In this document: positions 11,041 through 18,802 of the stretch, piece after piece | Numbering within the stretch: position 1 is the stretch's first letter | Layout of the letters: each line of letters begins with the position of its first letter | Origin: Candidatus Neomarinimicrobiota bacterium | GTDB lineage: Bacteria > Fidelibacterota > UBA8477 > JABMPR01 | NCBI GenBank assembly: GCA_034716895.1 | Contig: JAYEKW010000256.1 | Span: 1 to 55,749, forward strand | Direction: 5' to 3' | DNA: 55,749 nt | Notes under the pieces: generated by a model | What the model was told of the DNA's origin: nothing | Database searches by the model: none | Seen by the model: only the letters and a program-made list of their open reading frames with translations | Made by a program: the position numbers and the translations under genes

Positions 11041-12367
11041 TACCCTATTCAATTTGTCCCCTCTGGATGGTCGCTATGCCGGCGATCTACTCGATATGCA
11101 GGAGATGTTTTCTGAAAGTCGCCTGATCCGGGAACGTATTCATGTGGAAATGATCTACCTCAAGGCATTCCTGAAAGCGACTGATCGCAAGGACTGGTGG
11201 CAGGATGAATTCATGGCCATTTATTCTGATCTTAGCAAAAAGGATCTGGTTTATGTGAAGGAGATCGAGAGTCATACCAAACATGATGTGGCCGCCGTAA
11301 TTGAATTCATCAAGGTTCAGTTACCGGAGAAGATTCGTCCCTGCGTGCATTTTGGATTGACTTCAGAAGATGTCAATAATCTGGCTCACGGTCTCATGAT
11401 CAAAGGATCCAGGGATATCCTAATCGGTCGCTTAAAAATTCTGATCGATGAATTAACTGTCTTGGCGAAAGAAAATCGTGATCGCCGCATGATCGGCCGA
11501 ACTCATGGCGAGGTAGCCACGCCTACCACCATGGGCAAAGAATTCGCTCTCTACGCCTTACGCTTCGCTAGAATGTATGCTGAGTTAAAAGCCATGAATA
11601 TCCAGGGCAAGATATTGGGTGCTACTGGTAACCTGAATGCCTGGATGGGAATCTATCCTGATGTTGACTGGTTTCAGATCACTGGGGATGTTGTTGAAGA
11701 GCTGGGCTTGGAACACACCCTGTTCAGCTTACAGATCATGCCTGGGGACACCTATGCCATCATGCTGGATGCTGTGAAACGGCTCAGTGGTCTTCTCATC
11801 GATTATGATCAGAATATCTGGACCTATTTCATGTTGGGCTATTTGTATCAGAAAGCGGATGCTTCATCCATCGGGTCTTCCACCATGCCTCACAAGATCA
11901 ATCCCATAAAATTTGAGAATTCTGAAGGGAATGCTCAGATCGCTGAGAGTTCATTGACCTTCTTCAGCCAGAAGTTCATGAAAACCCGACTCCAAAGAGA
12001 CCTGACGGATTCCACTGTCAAGCGGAACATTGGGACAGCCTTTGGGCATATGATCCTTTCACTGATCTACGCTACCCGTGGAACCAGGGACATCCTGATC
12101 CATGATGCAAAAATGGATGAAGACATGGCCAATAACGGACAATTCTTCTCTGAGCTGGTTCAACTAGTGGAGCGGGACAGAGGTGCCTCTGATGGGTATG
12201 ATCACTTGAAGAAGCAAACCAGGGGCAAACGTCTGTCTTATGCAGAAATGGTTGATATGATGACCGAAGCCGGGATCGAAGCAGCGACGATTGAAACGTA
12301 CGTCAAAGGCCTGACAGGCGAGATTTGTGATAAAGCCGTGGAAGAAGTAGTGAAACTAACTTCCTAA
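11030..12367 (+). CDS. purB: Adenylosuccinate lyase (TTG start)
   Basis: 445 residues. Cleaves fumarate from SAICAR in the IMP pathway and from adenylosuccinate to give AMP. It opens LFNLSPLDGRYAGDL as in E. coli-type PurB. The catalytic His segment GRTHGE lies at about 155-160, and the superfamily signature SSTMPHKINP at about 282. The open frame extends to an ATG at 10916, but that part lies inside purA. A TTG at 11030, with AAAGGA 9 nt upstream, starts exactly before the conserved sequence. The start overlaps the purA stop by 11 nt, so translation is probably coupled. Confidence 0.95.
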   Translation: MSSDTLFNLSPLDGRYAGDLLDMQEMFSESRLIRERIHVEMIYLKAFLKATDRKDWWQDEFMAIYSDLSKKDLVYVKEIESHTKHDVAAVIEFIKVQLPEKIRPCVHFGLTSEDVNNLAHGLMIKGSRDILIGRLKILIDELTVLAKENRDRRMIGRTHGEVATPTTMGKEFALYALRFARMYAELKAMNIQGKILGATGNLNAWMGIYPDVDWFQITGDVVEELGLEHTLFSLQIMPGDTYAIMLDAVKRLSGLLIDYDQNIWTYFMLGYLYQKADASSIGSSTMPHKINPIKFENSEGNAQIAESSLTFFSQKFMKTRLQRDLTDSTVKRNIGTAFGHMILSLIYATRGTRDILIHDAKMDEDMANNGQFFSELVQLVERDRGASDGYDHLKKQTRGKRLSYAEMVDMMTEAGIEAATIETYVKGLTGEICDKAVEEVVKLTS

Positions 12368-12373
12368 TCATGC

Positions 12374-12402
12374 CTGGACATTGCGTGCATCAAAATGTCC
12401 AG
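12374..12402. other. Hairpin after purB
   Basis: A perfect 9-bp stem, CTGGACATT paired with AATGTCCAG, with an 11-nt loop begins 7 bases after the purB stop. No T-run follows on either strand, so it is not a classical intrinsic terminator. It may protect the mRNA 3' end or assist termination between the convergent purB and DUF302 genes. The rest of this spacer (to 12534) holds REP-like fragments such as CTGAGTTTATCGAAG. Confidence 0.45.
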
Positions 12403-12534
12403 ACCCAATCAATAATTCCGATCACGGTTTCGGTGAGTTCAATGTCCCTTTCTCCAAGAACGCTGAGTTTATCGAAGCCCCTGTCCCGCAATCAAGAACA
12501 GGTCATTTCGACAAACTCAATGTCCGGAGTATTA

Positions 12535-13011
12535 CTACAAAATTGATTTTAGGATTTCTTCGCTGTCGGCTGAGGCATCAGCCATAACTTCTGGTACGAT
12601 TCCGTCCATCATTTTACCCAATAAGCCTGAATTCATCCGGCTGGCATACACCGTACCATCGGAATGCTCATAAATGGCTACACGGCAAGGCATGAGTGAA
12701 GTAACAATTCGCTCATCATCTTTCGCTAATATTTTGCCTGCGTGTTCTGGATGACAAAGTTCAAATACTTTAACTGATTTAACATCCTTGTCAAATTTTT
12801 TCATGGTTTTCTGCAAATCGTGAACGGCGGGCATCTTCCAACCCTGATCTTTAACAGCCTGAGTAAACCGATCAACAGATTCTTCAAAACCATACCTGGT
12901 CTCATCTTCCATCATCATCATTCCAGGTGCTGCATTCCAGGCAAATACGCCTGTCAAAAGTATTCCCAGAATAAAGCCGACCAAACCACTACCAATTATT
13001 TTCGTGTCCAT
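12535..13011 (-). CDS. DUF302-domain protein with N-terminal membrane anchor
   Basis: 158 residues. An N-terminal hydrophobic segment (about 7-29, SGLVGFILGILLTGVFAW) acts as an uncleaved anchor or signal, followed by MMMM and acidic residues. The DUF302 domain starts at YGFEESVDRFTQAVKDQGWKM and includes VHDLQKTMKKFD, VFELCHPEHAGKIL and MPCRVAIYEHSDGTVYAS. The two cysteines sit in positions often conserved in the family. DUF302 function is not established; redox or metal links have been suggested. It lies last in the purine strand block, 192 nt after purD, and may be independent of it. Confidence 0.85.
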   Translation of the reverse strand: MDTKIIGSGLVGFILGILLTGVFAWNAAPGMMMMEDETRYGFEESVDRFTQAVKDQGWKMPAVHDLQKTMKKFDKDVKSVKVFELCHPEHAGKILAKDDERIVTSLMPCRVAIYEHSDGTVYASRMNSGLLGKMMDGIVPEVMADASADSEEILKSIL

Positions 13012-13203
13012 TTCTCTTCCTTTTTCAATAAATTTGTTTGATAACCCTAACTGTTTATTCTGAGCTATCCATCAATTCAATATAGTTGCAATTTGGCAAT
13101 ATACATCATTTAACGAGCTACTGCTTTTTGCATGTATTTGTAAATACTGAAATGGTGGAATGGCTTCTGTATTTAAGTGCCCTCTTGAACTAAAATTTAT
13201 CAG

Positions 13204-14454
13204 TTAACTTCCAATATCAGTCCTAAGGGTTTTACCCTCAAACTCAATCTTACGGGCATTGTCGTAAGATAGTGTTAGTGCTTCAGCAACAGTTCGAGCT
13301 ATTGAGGTTATGGTTAACACCCGACCTCCACTGGTGATGACTACATCGCCATCATTTTTGGTACCGGCATGAAAAGTCGTTGAGCCGGTTACCTGTTCCA
13401 ATCCTGTGATTGTGAGCCCCTTGGGATATGATTCCGGATAACCTCCCGATGCCAGAACAACCGTGGCAGCAGTTTGATCATCCCAAATGACATCAACTTC
13501 ATTTAGCCGATCATCAATGATGGCTTCAAAGATATGGACAAGATCCGTTTTAAGACGTGGTAGAATAACCTGGGTCTCTGGATCACCAAAACGGACATTA
13601 TACTCCAACACCTTGGGTCCCGACTCTGTCAGCATGATGCCACAGTACAAAATCCCTTTAAAAGGACGACCTTCCGCTCGCATTCCAGCAAGACTGGGTT
13701 CAATAATATTGGTGAGACAATAGTCTTCCAACTCCTGGTCATACAGCGGATTTGGAGAGATCGCGCCCATCCCACCGGTATTCAAGCCAGTATCACCTTC
13801 ACCAATTCTTTTATAATCTTTGGCAGAACCCATGGGAACCACTGTCTTGTTATCAACAAAACACAACATGGAGAGTTCCGGACCTGTGAGAAATTCCTCA
13901 ATGATGATCTCATTTCCAGCATCCCCAAAAACCCGGTCTTCCATGATCTCTTCAATCCCTTTTTCAGCTTCTTCCAAGCTGTGGATAATGAGTACACCCT
14001 TACCAGCAGCTAATCCATCAGCCTTGATGACAATGGGGAAAACCGTATTGGATCTTAGAAATGCTTTTGCTGTGTCAGCTTCAGTAAACCGATGGAATTC
14101 AGCGGTGGGAATCTTGTATTTGACCAATAACTCCTTAGTGAAAACCTTACTGCCTTCCAGAATGGATGCTCTCGCATTTGGACCAAAAATTCGCAGGCCA
14201 ACTCCTTCAAACACATCCACAATTCCATTGACCAGGGGAACCTCAGGTCCTACAACAGTCAATCCAACCGAATTGTCCAGGGCAAACTCCAGAAGTCCGG
14301 GAATATCATTGTCTGATAAGGGGATATTAGCAGCTATCTGAGCTGTCCCGGCGTTTCCGGGTGCGCAATAGATTTGATCAACTCCAGGGCTCTGTGACAA
14401 TTTCCATACCAGCGCGTGTTCACGACCACCCCCACCTACGACCAAAACTTTCAT
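13204..14454 (-). CDS. purD: Phosphoribosylamine-glycine ligase (GAR synthetase)
   Basis: 416 residues. ATP-dependent joining of phosphoribosylamine and glycine, step 2 of IMP synthesis. The N-terminal domain starts MKVLVVGGGGREHAL, and VVGPEVPLVNGIVD is the usual substrate-domain motif. The ATP-grasp part has VIKADGLAAGKGV, EEFLTGPELS, NTGGMGAISPNP and EYNVRFGDPETQ. Monofunctional and of standard length. The ATG is preceded by a strong GGAGGGGG site. It is the last recognisable purine gene of the minus-strand block and is separated from purH by the lipoprotein gene and a degenerate small gene, so it may have its own promoter. Confidence 0.97.
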   Translation of the reverse strand: MKVLVVGGGGREHALVWKLSQSPGVDQIYCAPGNAGTAQIAANIPLSDNDIPGLLEFALDNSVGLTVVGPEVPLVNGIVDVFEGVGLRIFGPNARASILEGSKVFTKELLVKYKIPTAEFHRFTEADTAKAFLRSNTVFPIVIKADGLAAGKGVLIIHSLEEAEKGIEEIMEDRVFGDAGNEIIIEEFLTGPELSMLCFVDNKTVVPMGSAKDYKRIGEGDTGLNTGGMGAISPNPLYDQELEDYCLTNIIEPSLAGMRAEGRPFKGILYCGIMLTESGPKVLEYNVRFGDPETQVILPRLKTDLVHIFEAIIDDRLNEVDVIWDDQTAATVVLASGGYPESYPKGLTITGLEQVTGSTTFHAGTKNDGDVVITSGGRVLTITSIARTVAEALTLSYDNARKIEFEGKTLRTDIGS

Positions 14455-14474
14455 ATTTCCCCCTCCTGTATTAT

Positions 14475-14626
14475 TTATCCAATTGTTTTATACCTGAATG
14501 TTCGGGTAAATCCGCTGTAATATATTCCATTCTGTTCCAGATGTGGATACACAAAATAGTTTAGCAGCCCACTCTGATGGCCGGCCCCCAGGTTAAGATC
14601 GCGACCCAAAGTATTAATCTTTTCAT
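14475..14626 (-). pseudogene. Broken small secreted-protein gene (possible frameshift)
   Basis: An ATG at 14626 sits 7-8 nt after an excellent AAAGGAGA site and starts MKRLILWVAILTWG, a good signal peptide. That frame stops at 14561 after 21 residues (...AIRVGC). The neighbouring frame continues without a stop to 14475, encoding AGHQSGLLNYFVYPHLEQNG and then IYYSGFTRTFRYKTIG, which has a beta-strand, outer-membrane-like flavour. The two join at a GGGGG run near 14586, so one base gained or lost would explain the break. Alternatives are a remnant of a larger deleted secreted gene, or a real 21-residue peptide. The family is not recognised. Confidence 0.35.
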
Positions 14627-14711
14627 CATCTGTCTCCTTTAGGTAAACTATTACCCCAGCGGATGTTCGTCGCAATATTCTGTTTTTGAATATTTTCCTC
14701 CAGAGGCTTAT

Positions 14712-14760
14712 GTCCCTCGACTTAGTTTATCCTGAGCATAGTCGAGGGACTCGGGATGAC
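14712..14760. repeat. REP-like dispersed palindrome
   Basis: An 11-bp perfect stem, GTCCCTCGACT (14712-14722) with AGTCGAGGGAC (14740-14750), is followed by TCGGGATGAC. The loop contains CTGAGCAT. This matches the common 'GTCGAGGGACTCGGGATGAC' class of intergenic palindromes found in many copies in FCB-type genomes. Together with the degenerate small gene at 14475-14626 it fills the 375-nt gap between purD and the Cys/His lipoprotein. No other gene is seen there. Confidence 0.7.
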
Positions 14761-14829
14761 GGACGTTGGCTTCATACGACTATCTGCTTCCAGTTTAATA
14801 TCTATAAGAATGCCTGATCGTTTTCATAT

Positions 14830-15240
14830 TTAACTCTTACAAGCATCAGTACAGGGTCCCTCATGATCGCAAGTTGCTTTATCTGCACATACATCTGCAG
14901 TTTTACAGGCATCAGTATAAGATTCTGCATGATCACAAGCCGTATTATCTGTTGTTGCATTTTGCACTGTACCATGTGTTTTACATGCGTCAGTACATGG
15001 ACCTTCATGATCACAGGTTGCCTTATCTACACTTACATCTGCAGTTTTACAGGCATCAGTACTAGATTCTGCATGATCACAGGTTGCCCCCAGAGCTTTT
15101 GAATCGTGTATCTTACCTACGTCAGGTGCCGCACCATCAACGGCGCAAGCTGTATGTTCCGCTTTAAATCCAGGTGCTTTGCAAGCACATCCCATTAATC
15201 CCAGACTGGCTACTATCACTACTACTAATGTTACTTTCAA
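14830..15240 (-). CDS. Lipoprotein built from duplicated Cys/His modules
   Basis: 136 residues from a TTG at 15240 with GGAGA 7 nt upstream. An upstream TTG at 15294 with AAGGTG is also possible (154 residues, used for the numbering here). Either way, a hydrophobic stretch ends in a lipobox, LGLMGC, so the protein should be a lipidated envelope protein. The mature part carries two copies of a 34-residue module at residues 72-105 and 120-153. Each module is CDHAES[S/Y]TDACK, then TADV...DKAT, then CDHEGPCTDACK, so there are four CDH-x4-TDACK units and 14 cysteines in all. The copies are offset by 144 bp in the DNA. Regular Cys and His suggest metal binding, but this is inference. I know no named family. 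It lies between purH and purD. Confidence 0.8.
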   Translation of the reverse strand: MKVTLVVVIVASLGLMGCACKAPGFKAEHTACAVDGAAPDVGKIHDSKALGATCDHAESSTDACKTADVSVDKATCDHEGPCTDACKTHGTVQNATTDNTACDHAESYTDACKTADVCADKATCDHEGPCTDACKS

Positions 15241-15368
15241 TTTGGTTTCTCCAATTTCTACAAGGTTATGTTTCAATATTTTGCTTCGTGACAATATTAG
15301 TCACCTTATAGTCGAGTCCAAAACAAAAGTTCCGGAGAAGTGTCGCCTGGCATACATTTCAGTTGAAA

Positions 15369-16907
15369 TCAATGTTTGAAGTGGCGTACTCCCGTGAATA
15401 CCATGGAAATCCCAAATTGATTACAGGCATCAATTGAATCCTGATCTCTTACCGACCCACCTGGTTGTATGATAGCCTTCACACCAGCGACATGAGCCTT
15501 TTCAACTGAATCAGAAAAGGGGAAAAAAGCATCCGAAGCCAGAACTGATCCTTCCGTAGATGTGGTGCTGCGGTCCAGTGCATTGTCCACAGCCCAGATC
15601 CGGCTGGTCTGCCCGGCTCCCACTCCCTGGGTGGCACCATCTTTTACAACCACAATGGCATTCGATTTGGCATGTTTTACAACAGTCCAGGCTAATTTTA
15701 GATCCGTCCATTCCTTTTCTGACGGTTGATTATCTGTTACCACTTTGAATTGCTCATCATCCAGACGATGCAGGTCAGCCTCCTGGATCAACAGTCCGCC
15801 ATCCACTTTTTTGTGGAAGTAACGCTCAGTCGAGAGCGGCTGCATGATATCAGCCAGTTGCAGTAGGCGGAGATTCTTTTTCTTCTTGAGTATGGTCAGA
15901 GCCTCTTCACTATAGGATGGAGCAATAACGATCTCAAGGAAGATCTTGCGCATTTCTTCGGCTGTGACAAGATCCACTGGCCTGTTAAGAACCACAATAC
16001 CACCGAAAATGGAGACGGGATCTGCTTTATAAGCTCGTTCATAGGCATTAAATATAGTGTCTGCAGTACCGACACCACACGGATTGGCATGCTTTAGCGC
16101 CACGACACTGGGGGCAGAAAATTCACGGATCATTTCGATGGCAGCTGAGGCATCACCGATATTGTTGTATGACAATTCCTTCCCATGCAATTGTTCAGCT
16201 CCGCTGAGATGACCATCCAGCACGGATATCTCGCGATAAAAGGCAGCCTTCTGGTGAGGATTTTCGCCATATCTCAGGCTCTGTTGCTTTTCATATGTGA
16301 ATGATAACTGTTCTGGTAACTCAGTGTCACCCAACTCTTTAGCAAGATAAGTACTAATTAATGTATCATATTGGGCTGTATGCCGAAAGCCTTTGAGAGC
16401 CATTTTTTTTCTGAAACTATCATCAAGTTTACTTCCATTCAATAATTCAATGAATTCAACATAATCTTCTGGATCTGTTAGCAGCGTCACAGAATCGGAA
16501 TTTTTACCTGCTGCCCGGATGAGGGTCACCCCACCAATATCAATATTTTCGATTGCATCCGACATGGTCACACCCGGTTTAAGAATAGTTGCTTTGAATG
16601 GATAGAGATTCACCACCACCAGATCGATCATAGGAATACCCAGTTCCGCAGCCTCCACCAAATGTCCTGGAATCTGTCTATTAGCTAAGATACCACCGTG
16701 GATCTTGGGTTGGAGGGTCTTGACCCGTCCCCCCAAACATTCGGGAAAACCGGTGATGTCGCTGATTCCAATAACTGGAACACCATTGTCAGCCAGCAGC
16801 TTGGCAGTGCCCCCTGTAGAAATGATCTCAACTCCCTTTTCGTGGAGGGTTCTAGCCAGATCAAGGACCCCACTTTTATCCGACACGCTGATCAATGCTC
16901 TTTTCAT
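15369..16907 (-). CDS. purH: Bifunctional AICAR transformylase/IMP cyclohydrolase
   Basis: 512 residues. Performs the last two steps to IMP: formyl transfer from 10-formyl-THF to AICAR, then ring closure. The N-terminal cyclohydrolase domain begins MKRALISVSDKSGVLDLAR and has STGGTAKLL, FPECLGGRVKTLQP and IDIGGVTLIRAAGKN. The C-terminal transformylase has LRYGENPHQ, the catalytic ALKHANPCGVG segment, and QPGGSVRD and FTGVRHF near the end. Length is standard. The ATG follows an AGGGAGC site. The 249 nt between purN and purH hold a REP-like element, so an internal promoter or processing site is possible. Confidence 0.97.
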   Translation of the reverse strand: MKRALISVSDKSGVLDLARTLHEKGVEIISTGGTAKLLADNGVPVIGISDITGFPECLGGRVKTLQPKIHGGILANRQIPGHLVEAAELGIPMIDLVVVNLYPFKATILKPGVTMSDAIENIDIGGVTLIRAAGKNSDSVTLLTDPEDYVEFIELLNGSKLDDSFRKKMALKGFRHTAQYDTLISTYLAKELGDTELPEQLSFTYEKQQSLRYGENPHQKAAFYREISVLDGHLSGAEQLHGKELSYNNIGDASAAIEMIREFSAPSVVALKHANPCGVGTADTIFNAYERAYKADPVSIFGGIVVLNRPVDLVTAEEMRKIFLEIVIAPSYSEEALTILKKKKNLRLLQLADIMQPLSTERYFHKKVDGGLLIQEADLHRLDDEQFKVVTDNQPSEKEWTDLKLAWTVVKHAKSNAIVVVKDGATQGVGAGQTSRIWAVDNALDRSTTSTEGSVLASDAFFPFSDSVEKAHVAGVKAIIQPGGSVRDQDSIDACNQFGISMVFTGVRHFKH

Positions 16908-16998
16908 TCCCTGCTCCCTTAATTGTTAATTCAAATATTTTTCTTTTTGCCACCAAGACTCAAAGACTCTAAGCCCCACGAAGGATTTGTTTAGGAAA

Positions 16999-17085
16999 CC
17001 CACGACTTATATTTCGATTTCACTCAATAACCGAGTTGTGGGCTATTGATACGTTTTTGAGACTGTCAACCACTTCAACGGTTTT
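16999..17085. repeat. REP-like element, purN-purH spacer
   Basis: CCCACGACT (16999-17007) pairs with AGTTGTGGG (17034-17042) with one G-U pair, and an ACTTCAACGGTTTT segment follows before TATTGT. The order (CCCACGACTTA stem, then AACCGTT-type stem, then TTTATTGT) is the same as in the element at 23655-23714, so these are two diverged copies of one dispersed element. The spacer also has a pair of GCCACCAAGACTCAAAGACT-like fragments flanking it in opposite orientation. Confidence 0.6.
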
Positions 17086-17156
17086 ATTGTTTGGGCACAC
17101 ACAATCTAGAGGTGCTTTGTGTCTTTGTGACTTTGTGGCGCTAGTTGTCAAGTTTG

Positions 17157-17792
17157 CTATCCCCTAGATCCAACTATACTCACGTGCCTATCAACAATAT
17201 GCAGTCGCCCCTGAGCGAAGAGACGTATTGCTTCTGGATATATCTGCCACTCCGCCTCTTCCATGATCCGTTTTTGGAGAATTTCTGGAGTATCACCTGG
17301 TTTAACAGCAACTGCTTTTTGGATAATGAGGGGACCGGCATCCACCTCTGGTGTGACAAAGTGCACGGAGGCACCGGAAAGCTTGCAACCATAATCCAGC
17401 ACAGCCTGATGAACCCGGAGACCATAGTAGCCGGAACCAGAAAAAGCCGGGATCAAGGCTGGATGGATATTCATTACCTTGTTTTCAAAATGAGTGAAGA
17501 ATTTCGATCCCAAAATCGCCATAAACCCGGCCAGCAGCACCAGATCGATCTTGTGATCCAGTAATTCATTGGCAAGACCTTCATCAAACGCCTGGGCAGA
17601 GTCAAAGCCCTTCCGACTGATTATTGCAGTGGCGACCCCAGCTTTATTTGCACGTTCCAGTGCAAAAGCACCCTTTTTATTGGAGATCACAAGTTCCATT
17701 TTTGCATTGGGGATGAATCCACTTTTGATGGCATCCATAATGGCTTGAAGATTAGTGCCCCCACCTGAAACAAGAGCCCCTATTCGAAGCAT
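17157..17792 (-). CDS. purN: Phosphoribosylglycinamide formyltransferase
   Basis: 211 residues. Transfers formyl from 10-formyl-THF to GAR, step 3 of IMP synthesis. It begins LRIGALVSGGGTNLQAI with the phosphate-binding glycines. The catalytic trio appears as NIHPALIPAF (Asn, His) and TPEVDAGPLI (Asp), and SGASVHFVTPEVD is the folate-site segment. Length matches PurN, and no purT is seen. The start overlaps the end of purM by 13 nt, so purM-purN translation is coupled. Confidence 0.96.
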   Translation of the reverse strand: MLRIGALVSGGGTNLQAIMDAIKSGFIPNAKMELVISNKKGAFALERANKAGVATAIISRKGFDSAQAFDEGLANELLDHKIDLVLLAGFMAILGSKFFTHFENKVMNIHPALIPAFSGSGYYGLRVHQAVLDYGCKLSGASVHFVTPEVDAGPLIIQKAVAVKPGDTPEILQKRIMEEAEWQIYPEAIRLFAQGRLHIVDRHVSIVGSRG

Positions 17793-18802
17793 AGACTATG
17801 GTCCCCGTCCTGATGTGCTTCGATTTGACCAATCTGATGAGCATCCTCGCCCAGCTCTTTTAATGCGGCCAATGCGCCATTCACCTGATCTGCGGCAACA
17901 ATTAGCACCATTCCGATGCCCATATTAAAGGTATTGAACATGGCGTTATCATCAAGACCAGCCGTGGATTGGATCAGAGAGAAGATCTCCTGACCGGGCC
18001 AGCTGCCTTTTTTAATGACTGCTTTATAATTGTCTGGAAAAGCCCGAGGTATGTTTTCGATGAATCCACCACCAGTGATATGGGCAATCCCATTTATCTT
18101 ATAATTCTTAAGGATGTCCAGAACAGGCTTTACATAAATTCTAGTCGGTGTCAGTAAAGTTTCTCCCAGGGTGGAAGTGCCAAATGAATCTCCCCATTGG
18201 TTCTCAGGAAAGAGCTTTCTGATCAGGGAAAATCCATTGGAATGGACACCACTGGACGCCAAGCCAATGATGGCATCCCCGACACCAACAGCCTTGCCAT
18301 CAATCATTTCAGGACGATCGACCAAGCCCACTGTAAAACCGGCAATGTCGTATTCTCCCCTGGCGTAGAATCCAGGCATCTCAGCAGTTTCACCACCCAC
18401 CAAGGCAGTACCACTCTGGCGACAGCCCTCTGCAATTCCGGCAACTACGCCTTCAACCTGTTGGGGCTCCAAAGCACCGGTCGCGATATAGTCCAGGAAA
18501 AATAAGGGACGGGCACCAACACAAATAACATCATTCACACACATCGCCACACAATCAATGCCGATGGAGTCGTGTTTGTTCAGGGCAAAAGCCAATTTCA
18601 GCTTGGTACCTACGCCATCAGTTCCGGAAACCAGAACCGGCTGGGTCATCCCGGAAAGATCAGGAACGAAAAGACCTCCAAATCCACCTATACCCCCTAA
18701 AACCTCCGATCCATGGGTGGATTCCACATCCTTTTTAATACGTTGGACGGTTTCATAGCCTTTTTCAATATTTACACCAGCATCTTTGTAATCAATGCTC
18801 AT
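17780..18802 (-). CDS. purM: Phosphoribosylformylglycinamidine cyclo-ligase (AIR synthetase)
   Basis: 340 residues. ATP-dependent ring closure of FGAM to AIR, step 5. It begins with SIDYKDAGVNIEKGYE, and the nucleotide-binding core has GGFGGLF, LVSGTDGVGTKL and DCVAMCVNDVICVGARPLFFLDY. GGETAEMPGFY, SSGVHSNGFSL and ITGGGFIENIPR complete the set. It overlaps purF by 4 nt (ATGA) and purN by 13 nt, so the three are one tightly coupled unit. Confidence 0.97.
   Translation of the reverse strand: MSIDYKDAGVNIEKGYETVQRIKKDVESTHGSEVLGGIGGFGGLFVPDLSGMTQPVLVSGTDGVGTKLKLAFALNKHDSIGIDCVAMCVNDVICVGARPLFFLDYIATGALEPQQVEGVVAGIAEGCRQSGTALVGGETAEMPGFYARGEYDIAGFTVGLVDRPEMIDGKAVGVGDAIIGLASSGVHSNGFSLIRKLFPENQWGDSFGTSTLGETLLTPTRIYVKPVLDILKNYKINGIAHITGGGFIENIPRAFPDNYKAVIKKGSWPGQEIFSLIQSTAGLDDNAMFNTFNMGIGMVLIVAADQVNGALAALKELGEDAHQIGQIEAHQDGDHSLCFE

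Noticed and set aside
14863-15102. 79-residue plus-strand Cys-rich frame
   Set aside because: It is the antisense reading of the duplicated lipoprotein modules, so its repeats are a shadow. No ribosome site.
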